Shown: positions 1-9,763, counted from the stretch's first letter. The stretch: 64,000 nt of DNA from Reyranella sp. CPCC 100927 (GCF_007859315.1 NZ_VOHA01000003.1:372001-436000); one strand, 5' to 3'. A program made the numbers and translations. Notes: generated by a model from the letters alone, not told the origin.

Positions 1-2
1 TG

Positions 3-464
3 CTGGGTACCGAGGGCATGGGCTTCATCCAGCTCATGCAGCAATTGCCGCAGGAGCGGCTGGTGATCGCCGTCCAGGCGATCGCCGCCATCGAGGCGGC
101 GCTGGAGCACACCATCGCCTACGTGAAGGAGCGCAAGGCGTTCGGCAAGCCGATCATCGATTTCCAGAACACGCGCTTCAAGCTGGCCGAGCTGAAGACC
201 AAGGCGACCGTGGCGCGCATTTTTGTCGACGAGTGCGTGGCCAAGCATCTGCGCGGGGAGCTGGATGTCGCCGGCGCCGCGATGGCCAAGTACTGGATGA
301 CCGATCTGCAATGCGAAGTCGTCGACGAGTGCCTGCAGCTGCACGGCGGGTACGGCTACATGTGGGAGTTCCCGATCGCGCGGCTCTATGCCGACGCCCG
401 GGTGCAGAAGATCTACGGCGGCACCAACGAGATCATGAAAGAACTGATCGGCCGCACTTTGTGA
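3..464 (+). CDS. acyl-CoA dehydrogenase, C-terminal part (cut by window edge)
   Basis: This is the last 153 residues of an acyl-CoA dehydrogenase; the reading frame is open to the left edge, so the start lies outside the window. The enzyme oxidises acyl-CoA to the trans-2-enoyl-CoA with FAD in the cytoplasm, the first step of beta-oxidation. The visible part is the all-helical C-terminal domain, with the family-typical LQLHGGYGY segment and the terminal RVQKIYGGTNEIMKELIGR segment that contacts flavin. The thiolase gene follows 87 bases downstream, on the same strand, which fits a fatty-acid degradation operon. Which chain length it prefers cannot be told. Confidence 0.93.
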   Translation: MGTEGMGFIQLMQQLPQERLVIAVQAIAAIEAALEHTIAYVKERKAFGKPIIDFQNTRFKLAELKTKATVARIFVDECVAKHLRGELDVAGAAMAKYWMTDLQCEVVDECLQLHGGYGYMWEFPIARLYADARVQKIYGGTNEIMKELIGRTL

Positions 465-551
465 GTTGCACGGCACACGACGCGTGTGCACCCGCGTAGT
501 CAAGAGCATGACCGGGCGCGAGCCCGGGCCCCGGATGGGAAGGAGCCAATC

Positions 552-1763
<1,212 letters not shown>

Positions 1764-1771
1764 GGTCTTCA

Positions 1772-1913
1772 CCTCTCCCGCAAGCGGGAGAGGTCGGCGC
1801 GCGTAAGCGCGACGGGTGAGGGCTTTACGCACGGCACCGCGTCTGTGGTCCCTCACCCTCCCATCGCGCTGGCGCGCGACGGGCCCCTCCCTCTCCCGCT
1901 TGCGGGAGAGGGG
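1772..1913. repeat. palindromic repeat between fadA and fadB
   Basis: The thiolase-fadB gap is filled by an inverted repeat. CTCTCCCGCAAGCGGGAGAG forms a hairpin at its left end and CTCTCCCGCTTGCGGGAGAG at its right end, with CTCACCCTCCCATCGCG and its partial complement inside. The same family appears at 29907-30094. It is transcribed with the operon and may fold in RNA. No coding capacity is apparent. Confidence 0.8.
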
Positions 1914-1936
1914 ACAAGAATTCGGAGGCTAATCAC

Positions 1937-4174
1937 ATGATCAACTACAACGTCGATTCCGACGGCATCGCGACCATCACGTGGGACATGCCGGGCCGGT
2001 CCATGAACGTGCTCAACGAAGCCTCGATGACGGCCTTTGCCGACATCATGCAGAAGGCGATCAAGGACGAGGCTGTCAAGGGCGTGATCCTGACCTCAGG
2101 CAAGGCCGATTTCATCGCCGGCGCCGATCTCGACATGCTGCTCAATGTCGATACCTCGGACGCCGCGGCGCTGATGACCCAGTTCAGCCAGCTGCAGAAG
2201 ATGTTCCGCGCCATCGAGACTGGCGGCAAGCCGTGGGTCGCCGCCATCAACGGCACGGCGCTGGGCGGCGGGCTCGAGATCTGTCTCGCCTGCCACTACC
2301 GCATCGCGGCCGACAACCCCAAGGCCAAGATCGGCCAGCCCGAAGTGAAGCTCGGCCTGCTGCCGGGTGCCGGTGGCACGCAGCGCATTCCGCGTCTGGT
2401 CGGCGTGATGAATTCGGCACCCATCCTGCTCGAGGGCAAGGAACTCAAGGTGCAGGAGGCCAAGGGGCTGGGCCTGATCCATGAGGTGGTGCCGGCGGGT
2501 GAATTGCTGGCGCGCGCCAAGGCGTGGCTGGTGGCACCGGGCACCGAGAAAGTGGCACCGACCTGGACCAAGGGTCTGCAGCTCGATGGCCGCGCGGTGC
2601 AGCCGTGGGACAAGCCCGGCTTCAAGACGCCAGGTTTCCCGGGCGGGCAGGTGTGGAGCCCGGCCGGCGTGCAGACCTTCATCGGCGGCAACGCCATGAT
2701 CGCGGGCAAGACCAACGGTGTCTATCCGGCGCCCAAGGCCATCATGTCCTGCGTCTACGAAGGCCTGAACGTGCCGTTCGACACCGGGCTCAAGATCGAG
2801 ACGCGCTACTTCGTCTCGCTGCTGCGCGATCCGGTGGCCAAGAGCATGATCCGCACGCTGTTCTTCGGCCTGCAGGATGCCAACAAGCTGTCGCGTCGGC
2901 CGCAGGGCGTGGCCAAGCAGACCTACACCAGGATCGGCGTACTGGGTGCCGGCCTGATGGGCGCCGGCATCGCCAACGTCTCGGCCCGCGCCGGACTTGA
3001 GGTCGTGCTGCTCGACCGCGACCAGGCATCGGCCGACAAGGGCAAGGCGCATTGCCAGGCCGACATCGAGAAGGATGCGGGCCGCGGTCGCCTGACCAAG
3101 GAGCAGGCCGTCGAGATCATTGGCCGCATCAAGCCGACGGCCGACTACGCTGACCTCAAGGGTTGTCAGCTGGTGATCGAAGCGGTGTTCGAGAACCGCG
3201 ACGTCAAGGCCGAGGCGACCAAGAAGGCCGAAGCCGTTCTGGCCGCCGACGCGATCTTTGCCTCCAACACCTCGACCTTGCCGATCACCGGCCTCGCCGA
3301 GGCCAGTGTCCGGCCGGCCAACTTCATCGGCCTGCACTTCTTCTCGCCGGTCGAGAAGATGCCGCTGGTCGAGATCATCGTCGGCGCCAAGACCTCGCAG
3401 GAGACCCTGGCGCGCGCGCTCGACTACGTGCAGAAGATCCGCAAGACGCCGATCGTGGTCAATGACAGCCGCGGCTTCTTCACCTCGCGCGTCTGCGGCG
3501 CCTACATCAGCGAAGGTCACCGCATGCTGAAGGAGGGTATCCCGGCGGCGATGATCGAGAACGGCGGGCGTCTTGCCGGCATGCCGGTGGGTCCGCTGTC
3601 GCTCAACGACGAGGTGGCCATCGATCTCTCCTACAAGATCATGGACCAGACCCGTCGTGACGCCGAGGCGGCCGGTCAGAAGTTCGAGGCCAGCGGCACC
3701 GAGGACATCCTGGAACTGATGGTCAAGAAGCTGGAGCGCTTCGGCCGCAAGAACGGCAAGGGCTTCTACGAGTACCCGGCGGACGGCAAGAAGCGCCTGT
3801 GGCCGGGCCTGAAGGAGCATTTCAAGGAGCGCGAGGAACTGGCGCACGGCGAGGGCCCCGACAAGATGGCCGTCGTCGACGAGGTCAAGAAGCGCCTGCT
3901 CTACGTACAGGCCGTCGACACGGCGCGCTGCCTGGAGGCCAACGTGCTCACCGATCCGCGTGATGGCGATGTCGGCTCGATCATGGGGCTGGGCTTCGCG
4001 CCGCAGACCGGCGGTGCGATCAGCCTGATCGACCAGGTCGGCATCCAGAAGTTCGTCGCCGAATGTGACGCGCTGGCACAAAAGTATGGACAGCAATTCG
4101 CGGTGCCGAAGCTGCTGCGCGACATGGCCGCCAAGGGCCAGAGCTTCTACGGCAAACAGGCCAAAGCGGCGTAA
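1937..4174 (+). CDS. fadB: FadB-type 3-hydroxyacyl-CoA dehydrogenase / enoyl-CoA hydratase
   Basis: A 745-residue bifunctional beta-oxidation enzyme. Residues about 1-190 form the crotonase domain with the two catalytic glutamates at Glu114 (GGGLE) and Glu136 (GQPEV), which hydrate enoyl-CoA. From about residue 333 there is an NAD-binding Rossmann fold (GVLGAGLMGAG) and the dehydrogenase active-site His467 in LHFFSPVEKMP. The C-terminal third is the two helical HAD domains. The ATG is preceded by GGAGG at good distance. It acts after the acyl-CoA dehydrogenase and before the thiolase, both encoded just upstream. Length is that of FadB/FadJ. No FadA-binding feature can be judged by eye. Confidence 0.95.
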   Translation: MINYNVDSDGIATITWDMPGRSMNVLNEASMTAFADIMQKAIKDEAVKGVILTSGKADFIAGADLDMLLNVDTSDAAALMTQFSQLQKMFRAIETGGKPWVAAINGTALGGGLEICLACHYRIAADNPKAKIGQPEVKLGLLPGAGGTQRIPRLVGVMNSAPILLEGKELKVQEAKGLGLIHEVVPAGELLARAKAWLVAPGTEKVAPTWTKGLQLDGRAVQPWDKPGFKTPGFPGGQVWSPAGVQTFIGGNAMIAGKTNGVYPAPKAIMSCVYEGLNVPFDTGLKIETRYFVSLLRDPVAKSMIRTLFFGLQDANKLSRRPQGVAKQTYTRIGVLGAGLMGAGIANVSARAGLEVVLLDRDQASADKGKAHCQADIEKDAGRGRLTKEQAVEIIGRIKPTADYADLKGCQLVIEAVFENRDVKAEATKKAEAVLAADAIFASNTSTLPITGLAEASVRPANFIGLHFFSPVEKMPLVEIIVGAKTSQETLARALDYVQKIRKTPIVVNDSRGFFTSRVCGAYISEGHRMLKEGIPAAMIENGGRLAGMPVGPLSLNDEVAIDLSYKIMDQTRRDAEAAGQKFEASGTEDILELMVKKLERFGRKNGKGFYEYPADGKKRLWPGLKEHFKEREELAHGEGPDKMAVVDEVKKRLLYVQAVDTARCLEANVLTDPRDGDVGSIMGLGFAPQTGGAISLIDQVGIQKFVAECDALAQKYGQQFAVPKLLRDMAAKGQSFYGKQAKAA

Positions 4175-4198
4175 ACCGAGAGGTACCTGACGGATGTT

Positions 4199-4230
4199 GA
4201 GGGCGGCCTGCAAAGGCCGCCCTCTCTTTT
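4199..4230 (+). terminator. rho-independent terminator after fadB
   Basis: A perfect 10-bp stem (GAGGGCGGCC at 4199-4208 with GGCCGCCCTC at 4215-4224), a 6-base loop and a following TCTTTT tract form a standard intrinsic terminator. It ends the beta-oxidation operon 24 bases after the fadB stop. Confidence 0.9.
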
Positions 4231-4307
4231 GGGCAATTGGTCTGCTGCATTGAGGGGTGACGGTCGCTGTACGCCCGTGTTAGCGAGATAGCCACGGAGG
4301 ACCAGCC

Positions 4308-5105
4308 ATGATGACCGATGCCGACATTGCCGCCCTTGCCGACAAGATTGCCGCTGCGCGCCAGAAGAAGACGGTGATTGATTTCCTGCCGGGCGCCTTG
4401 GCGAACGGCACCGAAGCGGATGCGTACAAGGTGCAGTTCGCGGTGCATGACAGGCTGACGACGTCGGGTGCCGATCGGATCGCGGGCTGGAAGGTTGCCG
4501 CCACCCTGCCAGCGCAGTATCAGCCGATCGGCCTGTCCGGCCCGGCCTTCGCCGGTATCTACCAGAGCGGCATCAAGGCATCGGGGGTGAGCTTTCCGAA
4601 AGGCTCTTTGCTGAAGTATGGGATCGAGTGCGAAGTCGTCGCGCGGATCGCACGTACAGTTCCGGCGAGTGCCACGGTGTACGATCGCGAATCGATCAAG
4701 CCGTTCGTCGGTGCGCTCTATTGCGGCATGGAGGTGGTCGAAAACCGCTTCGTCGACGTTTCCAAGGCCGACGGCAAGTCGCGCATTGCCGACGAGTTCC
4801 TCCAGGGCGCCTGCATCGTTGGTCCCGAGATCGCCAACTGGCAAGCGCTCGATCTGGCCGCACTGCACGGCCGCTCCTTGCATGACGGCAAGGAGCTTGC
4901 AGCCGGACCGGGTGCCAACGTCATGGGGCATCCCTTGACCTCGCTGGCGTGGCTCGCCAACCAGCTGCTGGCGCACGGCAAGGCTCTGCGCGCCGGCGAC
5001 CTGGTGCTCACCGGCTCGACCCACGCGCCGCAGTTCCTCGCCGGACCGGGCCTTGCCGTATCGGAGTTCGTTGGAACCGGTGAAACGCGGGTGACGTTCG
5101 AATAG
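4308..5105 (+). CDS. 2-keto-4-pentenoate hydratase family protein
   Basis: A 265-residue member of the fumarylacetoacetate-hydrolase/2-oxopent-4-enoate hydratase superfamily. Enzymes of this branch add water to 2-hydroxypenta-2,4-dienoate in aromatic meta-cleavage pathways, or act as related decarboxylases. Supporting segments are GIECEVV (metal-binding acidic residues), VVENRFVD, a GHPLTSLAWLANQL stretch and the terminal RAGDLVLTGSTH, all typical of the MhpD group. An SD GGAGG lies 9 bases before the ATG at 4308; the second ATG at 4311 is also possible. It may work with the ring-cleavage genes at 5631-8539, but no linking dehydrogenase or aldolase is present here. Confidence 0.82.
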   Translation: MMTDADIAALADKIAAARQKKTVIDFLPGALANGTEADAYKVQFAVHDRLTTSGADRIAGWKVAATLPAQYQPIGLSGPAFAGIYQSGIKASGVSFPKGSLLKYGIECEVVARIARTVPASATVYDRESIKPFVGALYCGMEVVENRFVDVSKADGKSRIADEFLQGACIVGPEIANWQALDLAALHGRSLHDGKELAAGPGANVMGHPLTSLAWLANQLLAHGKALRAGDLVLTGSTHAPQFLAGPGLAVSEFVGTGETRVTFE

Positions 5106-5116
5106 GGAGGCATCAC

Positions 5117-5599
5117 ATGTCCGCCGCCGATTTTTCATTCACCTCGATCGATGGTGCGCCGCTTCCGTTGAAGGATTTTGCCGGTCGCCCGATCCTGCTG
5201 GTCAACGTCGCATCGGCCTGCGGGTTCACGCCGCAGTATGCCGGGCTGCAGGAGCTTCACGAAAAGATGGGACCCAAGGGCCTGGTCGTGCTGGGCGTGC
5301 CGTCGAATGATTTCGGTGCCCAGGAGCCGGGCGGCGAAGGCGAGATCAAGCGCTTCTGCGAGACCCGCTTCGGGGTGAACTTCCCGATGACAGCCAAGCA
5401 GACGGTGATCGGCGGCAAGGCCCATCCGCTCTACCGCTGGATTGCCGAACAGCTGGGCGAGGGCGCGGCACCGAAGTGGAACTTCCACAAATACCTGATC
5501 GGCAAGGACGGCGCATTGATCGATGCCTGGCCCAGCCGCGTCGCGCCGATGTCGAAGGAGATCGTCGGTGCCGTCGAGACGGCGCTGGCGGCCAAGTGA
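5117..5599 (+). CDS. glutathione peroxidase family protein (Cys form)
   Basis: A 160-residue thiol peroxidase that reduces peroxides with thioredoxin or glutathione in the cytoplasm. The catalytic residue is Cys35 in NVASACGFTPQY, encoded by TGC, so it is not a selenoprotein. The partner residues Gln69 (FGAQEPG), Trp121 and Asn122 (PKWNFHKYL) are present. Cys81 in RFCETRFGVNFP sits where thioredoxin-dependent members have their resolving cysteine, so thioredoxin is the likelier donor. It starts 11 bases after the hydratase with a good GGGAGG site, so the two are probably co-transcribed. Confidence 0.93.
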   Translation: MSAADFSFTSIDGAPLPLKDFAGRPILLVNVASACGFTPQYAGLQELHEKMGPKGLVVLGVPSNDFGAQEPGGEGEIKRFCETRFGVNFPMTAKQTVIGGKAHPLYRWIAEQLGEGAAPKWNFHKYLIGKDGALIDAWPSRVAPMSKEIVGAVETALAAK

Positions 5600-5630
5600 T
5601 CCGCACGCCGGCGATGCAGCCGGTCAGTTC

Positions 5631-6836
5631 TCAGACCGGTACCGTGCTGGCATCGTAGCGGTAGATCCAGTCGAAGCGCTCCCGTAGCCGCGGTTCGGCG
5701 AACTCGCGTTCGACGTAGGCCTGGGCTCCACTGGGATCGGCCAGGGCCGGATTGTGGAACCGCCGCGTGTTGGCGGCGGACCCTTCCACGATACGCGCCG
5801 TTCTCTCCTGTCGTGCCGCCTCGTAGGCTCGCAGGGCCGACACGACGTCGCTGCCGTAAACCTCGAGCGCCCGTGCCAGTACGAACGCGTCCTCGATCGC
5901 CATCACGGCGCCCTGCGCCAGGAACGGCAGTGTCGGATGGCAGGCGTCGCCCAACAGGGTGATACGGCCGCGCGACCACTGCGTCAGGGGACGCCGCAGC
6001 TTGAGCGCCCATACGAAAGGCTGTTCGATGGCGCCGATCAGCGTCCGGATATCGGCATGCCAGCCGGTGAAATCTCGGTACATGTCGGCATGCGTGCCCG
6101 GCGTGGTCCACGACTCGCTGTGCCAATCGTCGCGCTCGACGACACCACCGAAATTGATCAGCTCGCCGCGGCGGACGGGGTATTGCACGACGTGGCGTCC
6201 GGGGCCGATCCAATTGGCGGCAACCGGTCGAACCAGATCATCCGGCAAGCGATCAGCCGGGATAACGCCGCGCCACACGGCGAGGCCGGTGAATGTCGCG
6301 TCGTCGGCACCGTGCAGTGCGCGGCGGATGACGGAGTGGATGCCGTCGGCGCCGACCAGCACATCACCCCTGGCCTGGTTGCCATCGGTGAAGTGCAGGA
6401 CGGCGCCGCTGGCGTCCTGTGTGCAGCCCACGACTGTTCGACCAAGGCGGATTGCCGTCGGCGCGGCGTCTTGTACGGCCTGCGCCAGGATCTCCAGCAG
6501 GTCCGGCCGGTACATGGTGACGTGAGGATGGCCGTAGGTGGCGTTTGCCTCGGCGCCGGGATCGAATGTCGTCCAGGATTGCCCGGTATTCCACAGCCGG
6601 ATCTCGCGCCGACGCGGCGTCGCTGCCAGCGCCATGGCGCGATCGGCGACACCGAGTGCGGCCAGCACCAGCATCCCGTTGGAACTGACATGCAGGCCGG
6701 CGCCGACCTCGCGCAGTGCCTGCGCCTGTTCGTAGACTTCGACCTCGAAACCGCGCCTCAGCAATGCCAGGGCCAATGTGAGACCACCAATGCCGCCGCC
6801 GGCGATCAGGATGCGTTTTCTCGCGCGTGCGTTCAT
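5631..6836 (-). CDS. FAD-dependent aromatic-ring monooxygenase (salicylate hydroxylase type)
   Basis: A 401-residue class A flavoprotein monooxygenase. The N-terminal ADP-binding fold reads GGGIGGLTLALALLRRG, the DG motif is VLVGADGIHSVIRR, and the FAD ribityl-binding GD motif is ITLLGDACHPTLPFLAQGA. Such enzymes use NAD(P)H and oxygen to hydroxylate hydroxybenzoates or salicylate-like substrates. It is the last gene of a minus-strand operon after a ring-cleavage-like protein and a solute receptor, which supports aromatic catabolism. The exact substrate cannot be read from sequence. A short hairpin (CCGGTC/GACCGG, 5620-5639) covers the stop codon and may end transcription from both sides. Confidence 0.88.
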   Translation of the reverse strand: MNARARKRILIAGGGIGGLTLALALLRRGFEVEVYEQAQALREVGAGLHVSSNGMLVLAALGVADRAMALAATPRRREIRLWNTGQSWTTFDPGAEANATYGHPHVTMYRPDLLEILAQAVQDAAPTAIRLGRTVVGCTQDASGAVLHFTDGNQARGDVLVGADGIHSVIRRALHGADDATFTGLAVWRGVIPADRLPDDLVRPVAANWIGPGRHVVQYPVRRGELINFGGVVERDDWHSESWTTPGTHADMYRDFTGWHADIRTLIGAIEQPFVWALKLRRPLTQWSRGRITLLGDACHPTLPFLAQGAVMAIEDAFVLARALEVYGSDVVSALRAYEAARQERTARIVEGSAANTRRFHNPALADPSGAQAYVEREFAEPRLRERFDWIYRYDASTVPV

Positions 6837-6867
6837 GGCAGGTCCTGCTTCGTTCGTATGGTGGGGG

Positions 6868-7881
6868 TTAATCGAGTTCGATCCGTGCTTCGCGCACGAT
6901 GTCGGCCCAGAAGCGGCGCTCCTTGACCAGACGCGCCGTCATGGCTTCGGAAGACTCGGTCGTCGCATCGTAGGCACTGTCCTCGAATCGCTTCCGGGTT
7001 TCGGGCAGCGCGGCAAAGCGTTCGATTTCGGCATTGAGCTTGTGCACGATGGATGGCGCGGTTCCCGCCGGTGCCACCAGCCCGAGCCAGATGCGCAGGT
7101 CGAACTGCGGGAAGCCGGCCTCGGCTATCGTCGGCACCTGGGGCACGCGCGCCGCCCGTTCGGCGGTCGATACTGCCAGCGGCAGCAGCTTGCCGGCATC
7201 GACATGAGGTTGGGCGTTGCCGACGCTGTCGAAGCCGTAGTCCGCTTCACCGCGCATCAGTGCCTGCAGAACGGCTGCGGTGCCGGGATAGCCGACATGC
7301 TCGACGTCGATGCCGGCGCGTCGGCGCAGCACTTCGTGAGCCATGTAACCGACGCTGCCGACGCCGAAGCTGGCATAGTTCAGCCGCCCCGGATGGGCAC
7401 GCGCGTGTTGCACCAGTCCCGCGATGTCGCGAAACGGCAGATTGGGTCGCCCGACGAGGTACATCGCGTAGCTCGTCAACAGGCCGATCGGTGCGAAATC
7501 GCGTTGCGGATCGAAGCCCGGGCGCTTCAGCGTCAAAGGCGTCAGCACGAACGTGCTGTTGGAACCGATCAGCAGCGTATGGCCGTCTGGTTCGGCGCGC
7601 GCCAGCGCCGCGGCGGCCACCGCGCCCGAGGCACCGGGTCGGTTATCGACGACGAAGCTGCCACCGAAGGTCCGCGCGAAATGCTCTGACAGCAGGCGGC
7701 CGTACAGATCCGCAGGCCCGGCGGGAGGACTGGGGATGATCATTCGCACCGGCCGCGTCGGCCATGCATTGGCGCGCGACAGCGTCGGGTACACGAGTGC
7801 CGTCGTTGCCGATGCGGCCAACAGGGCACGGCGGCTCAGCGCGCGACGCTTCGGGCGCGGCCCGATGTGGTCTGACGGCAT
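6868..7881 (-). CDS. Bug-family tripartite tricarboxylate transporter substrate-binding protein
   Basis: A 337-residue periplasmic receptor of the Bug/TctC family. The N-terminus (RRALSRRALLAAS then a hydrophobic stretch and SRANAWP) is a twin-arginine-like signal peptide. Family marks follow: WPTRPVRMIIPSPPAG near residue 40 and VDNRPGASG near residue 80, then YASFGVGS. The ATG at 7881 has an AAAGGATA ribosome site; the longer open frame upstream overlaps the previous gene and was rejected. No TctA/TctB membrane subunits are encoded nearby, as is common for Bug receptors. From its operon it probably binds an aromatic acid or a related carboxylate. Confidence 0.9.
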   Translation of the reverse strand: MPSDHIGPRPKRRALSRRALLAASATTALVYPTLSRANAWPTRPVRMIIPSPPAGPADLYGRLLSEHFARTFGGSFVVDNRPGASGAVAAAALARAEPDGHTLLIGSNSTFVLTPLTLKRPGFDPQRDFAPIGLLTSYAMYLVGRPNLPFRDIAGLVQHARAHPGRLNYASFGVGSVGYMAHEVLRRRAGIDVEHVGYPGTAAVLQALMRGEADYGFDSVGNAQPHVDAGKLLPLAVSTAERAARVPQVPTIAEAGFPQFDLRIWLGLVAPAGTAPSIVHKLNAEIERFAALPETRKRFEDSAYDATTESSEAMTARLVKERRFWADIVREARIELD

Positions 7882-7936
7882 GCTGTATCCTTTAGGGTTC
7901 CCGGGTCTCGCGTGGCACGGGTCTTGGGTGACAGGC

Positions 7937-8539
7937 CTAGCGCACGGGCAGTCCGCGCGGGCCGATCTCCGCTCGTCGTGTGAGGTCGGATAGAGGGACG
8001 CCAGCCTGGAAACGGGCCAACAGATCCTCGGGATCGAAGTCGACTCCGATGGGGTTGATGGCGAAAGCGTCGGACGCGAACCACGCGGCGGCCTCGGCGG
8101 CCTCGGCGGCCGAGGCGAAATTGTCGATTTGAAGCTCGACGCTGTTTCCGTCCGGATCCCGGTAATAAAGGGACGTGGTGGGACCATGGTTGATGGCGTG
8201 GGCTGGCCTGATGCCCACCGCCTTCAGACGGCTGTAGGTCTGCAGCAGGTCCTGCAGGTTGAGGTAGGTGAAGGCGACGTGGTGCAGGCCCGCGGTCGGC
8301 TGTGCGCTGGCTTCTAGGTTCGGCTCCTCGATTACCGCGATCCGGTGGTGCTCCTCGTCGTACGTCAGAAAACCGATGAACGCGTTCTCGAAGACAATGT
8401 GCGCACCCAGCACGGTCGCGTACCAGTCCATCAACGTCCGTTTGGCCCCGGTCCGCAGGACGATGTGCGCCAGTCGATCCGGCACCGCGATGCGTTCGCT
8501 CGGTTTTGTCGGGTCGGCGCTGTTGTGCGTCTCGGCCAT
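7937..8539 (-). CDS. VOC-family extradiol ring-cleavage dioxygenase-like protein
   Basis: A 200-residue vicinal-oxygen-chelate protein resembling type I extradiol dioxygenases. It has the expected metal triad: His25 in LAHIVLRTG, a second His in LHHVAFTYLNL and a Glu in DPDGNSVELQID. These enzymes open catechols next to the diol with Fe(II). The protein is shorter than the two-module enzymes (about 290 residues), so it is a one-module form; a glyoxalase-like or gentisate-related role is possible. The start at 8539 was chosen over a frame open 69 bases upstream because GGGAGG precedes it. It is the first gene of the operon and is transcribed away from the LysR gene. Confidence 0.82.
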   Translation of the reverse strand: MAETHNSADPTKPSERIAVPDRLAHIVLRTGAKRTLMDWYATVLGAHIVFENAFIGFLTYDEEHHRIAVIEEPNLEASAQPTAGLHHVAFTYLNLQDLLQTYSRLKAVGIRPAHAINHGPTTSLYYRDPDGNSVELQIDNFASAAEAAEAAAWFASDAFAINPIGVDFDPEDLLARFQAGVPLSDLTRRAEIGPRGLPVR

Positions 8540-8569
8540 TCCTTGGGACCCTCCCGGGGTTGATGACTT

Positions 8570-8640
8570 TTGTCCTAATATTGATGGGTTTGGCCTGGAA
8601 GATGGCAATTTCGCGAATTACTGTTCTATATGTAGGACAA
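8570..8640. promoter_or_regulatory. divergent regulatory region with inverted half-sites
   Basis: The 114-base gap between the dioxygenase-like gene and the LysR gene contains a perfect inverted pair, TTGTCCTA (8570-8577) and TAGGACAA (8633-8640), with centres about six helical turns apart, and a small TTCGCGAA palindrome between them. This is a likely LysR operator region controlling both directions. The right site lies just upstream of the lysR start. Promoter boxes are not clear. Confidence 0.5.
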
Positions 8641-8653
8641 TTGGATCGGGGCG

Positions 8654-9580
8654 ATGGATCTCCACCATCTGGACGATTTGCACTACTTCGCGCGTGTCAT
8701 CGAGCACCGCGGGTTCACGGCGGCGGCGCGTCGGCTGGGCATTCCCAAGTCCAAGCTCAGTCGCCGCATCGCCGCCCTTGAGGATCGCCTGGGCGTCCGG
8801 CTGATCCAGCGCACCACCCGGGGCTTCTCGGTGACGGACGTCGGCTGGGCCTATCACCGACACTGTCAGGCCGTCATTGCGGAAGCGGAAATGGCGCAAG
8901 AGGTGATCGACCGCGTGCGGGCGGAGCCGCAGGGCCTGGTACGCATCGTGTGCCCGGCGCCGTTGCTGCAGAGCACGGTGGCCAGAAGCATGACTCGTTT
9001 TCTGGCCGATCATCCTCGGGTTCGCCTGCATATCGAGGCGACAAACCGTGCCGTCGACGTCATTGAAGACGGCTTCGACATCGCGCTGCGTGTCCGTGTG
9101 CCGCCGCTGGATGAGACCGGTCTGGTCGTGCGGACGCTGGCCGGGCGCGGCAACGTGCTGGTGGCCAGCCGCGCGCTTGTTGATCGTCTCGGCCGGCCGG
9201 CCCTTCCGGCGGATCTGTCCCGCTTCGAGACGCTGGATATGGTTGGTCCTGGCCGCGATCACGGCTGGCGGTTCACGGGGCCCGACGAGAACGTTGCGAC
9301 GATCAACCACCGGCCGCGATTGATCACCGATGATCTGCTGATGCTGCGTCAGGCGACGGTCGATGGCCTTGGTGTCGCCGTACTGCCGGAACTGCTCGTT
9401 CGCGAGCAGGTCGAGAGCGGCGAGGTCGAGGTGTTGCTCCCGCAATGGACGTTGCCGGGTGGTATCGTCCATGCGGTCTTTCCCACGCGGCGCGGCTTGC
9501 TGCCGGCCGTGCGTGCCCTGATTGACCGGCTTGTCCTCGACTTCGCGTCCATGCCCGCGCATGGGATCGCCATGGCTTGA
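8654..9580 (+). CDS. LysR-family transcriptional regulator of the aromatic operon
   Basis: A 308-residue LysR regulator. Residues 1-62 form the winged helix-turn-helix (FTAAARRLGIPKSKLSRRIA followed by LEDRLGVRLIQRTTR), and the rest is the periplasmic-binding-protein-like effector domain. It is divergent from the VOC-Bug-monooxygenase operon, the classic arrangement for a LysR activator and its target, so it probably senses the aromatic substrate or an intermediate. The C-terminal half has the family motif GLGVAVLPELLV. The ligand is not predictable from sequence. Confidence 0.93.
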   Translation: MDLHHLDDLHYFARVIEHRGFTAAARRLGIPKSKLSRRIAALEDRLGVRLIQRTTRGFSVTDVGWAYHRHCQAVIAEAEMAQEVIDRVRAEPQGLVRIVCPAPLLQSTVARSMTRFLADHPRVRLHIEATNRAVDVIEDGFDIALRVRVPPLDETGLVVRTLAGRGNVLVASRALVDRLGRPALPADLSRFETLDMVGPGRDHGWRFTGPDENVATINHRPRLITDDLLMLRQATVDGLGVAVLPELLVREQVESGEVEVLLPQWTLPGGIVHAVFPTRRGLLPAVRALIDRLVLDFASMPAHGIAMA

Positions 9581-9607
9581 GCGCGATATGCCGGATGCGC
9601 CGGCGCG

Positions 9608-9763
9608 CTAGTACCCGCTATCGCTCGAGTGTGACTCGGGACTGTCATCCCGAGCGCAGCGAGGGATCTTTTGATGCAAGCGCACCCGTGCGTCACTTGC
9701 AGAAGATCCCTCGCTACGCTCGGGATGACAGCTGTATCAGTGACGCGTGATTCCGGGTACTAG
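9608..9763. repeat. 156-bp inverted-repeat element (MITE-like) with CTAGTACCCG ends
   Basis: The element is bounded by a perfect 10-bp terminal inverted repeat, CTAGTACCCG at 9608-9617 and CGGGTACTAG at 9754-9763. Inside is a long hairpin with arms GTCATCCCGAGCGCAGCGAG and its near-complement. A copy similar over about 150 bp, including the flanking parts, lies at 32384-32536. It has no open frame of note and no transposase. The right end supplies the stop codon of the gene at 9760-10347. Confidence 0.75.

Noticed and set aside
2096-4213. A 705-codon open frame on the minus strand opposite fadB
   Set aside because: It is the mirror of a strongly supported gene in GC-rich DNA; its protein is low-complexity Arg/Leu/Gly-rich with no domain and no ribosome site.
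5117-5599. Possible selenocysteine glutathione peroxidase
   Set aside because: The catalytic codon is TGC, not TGA, and no SECIS-like hairpin was seen after it.
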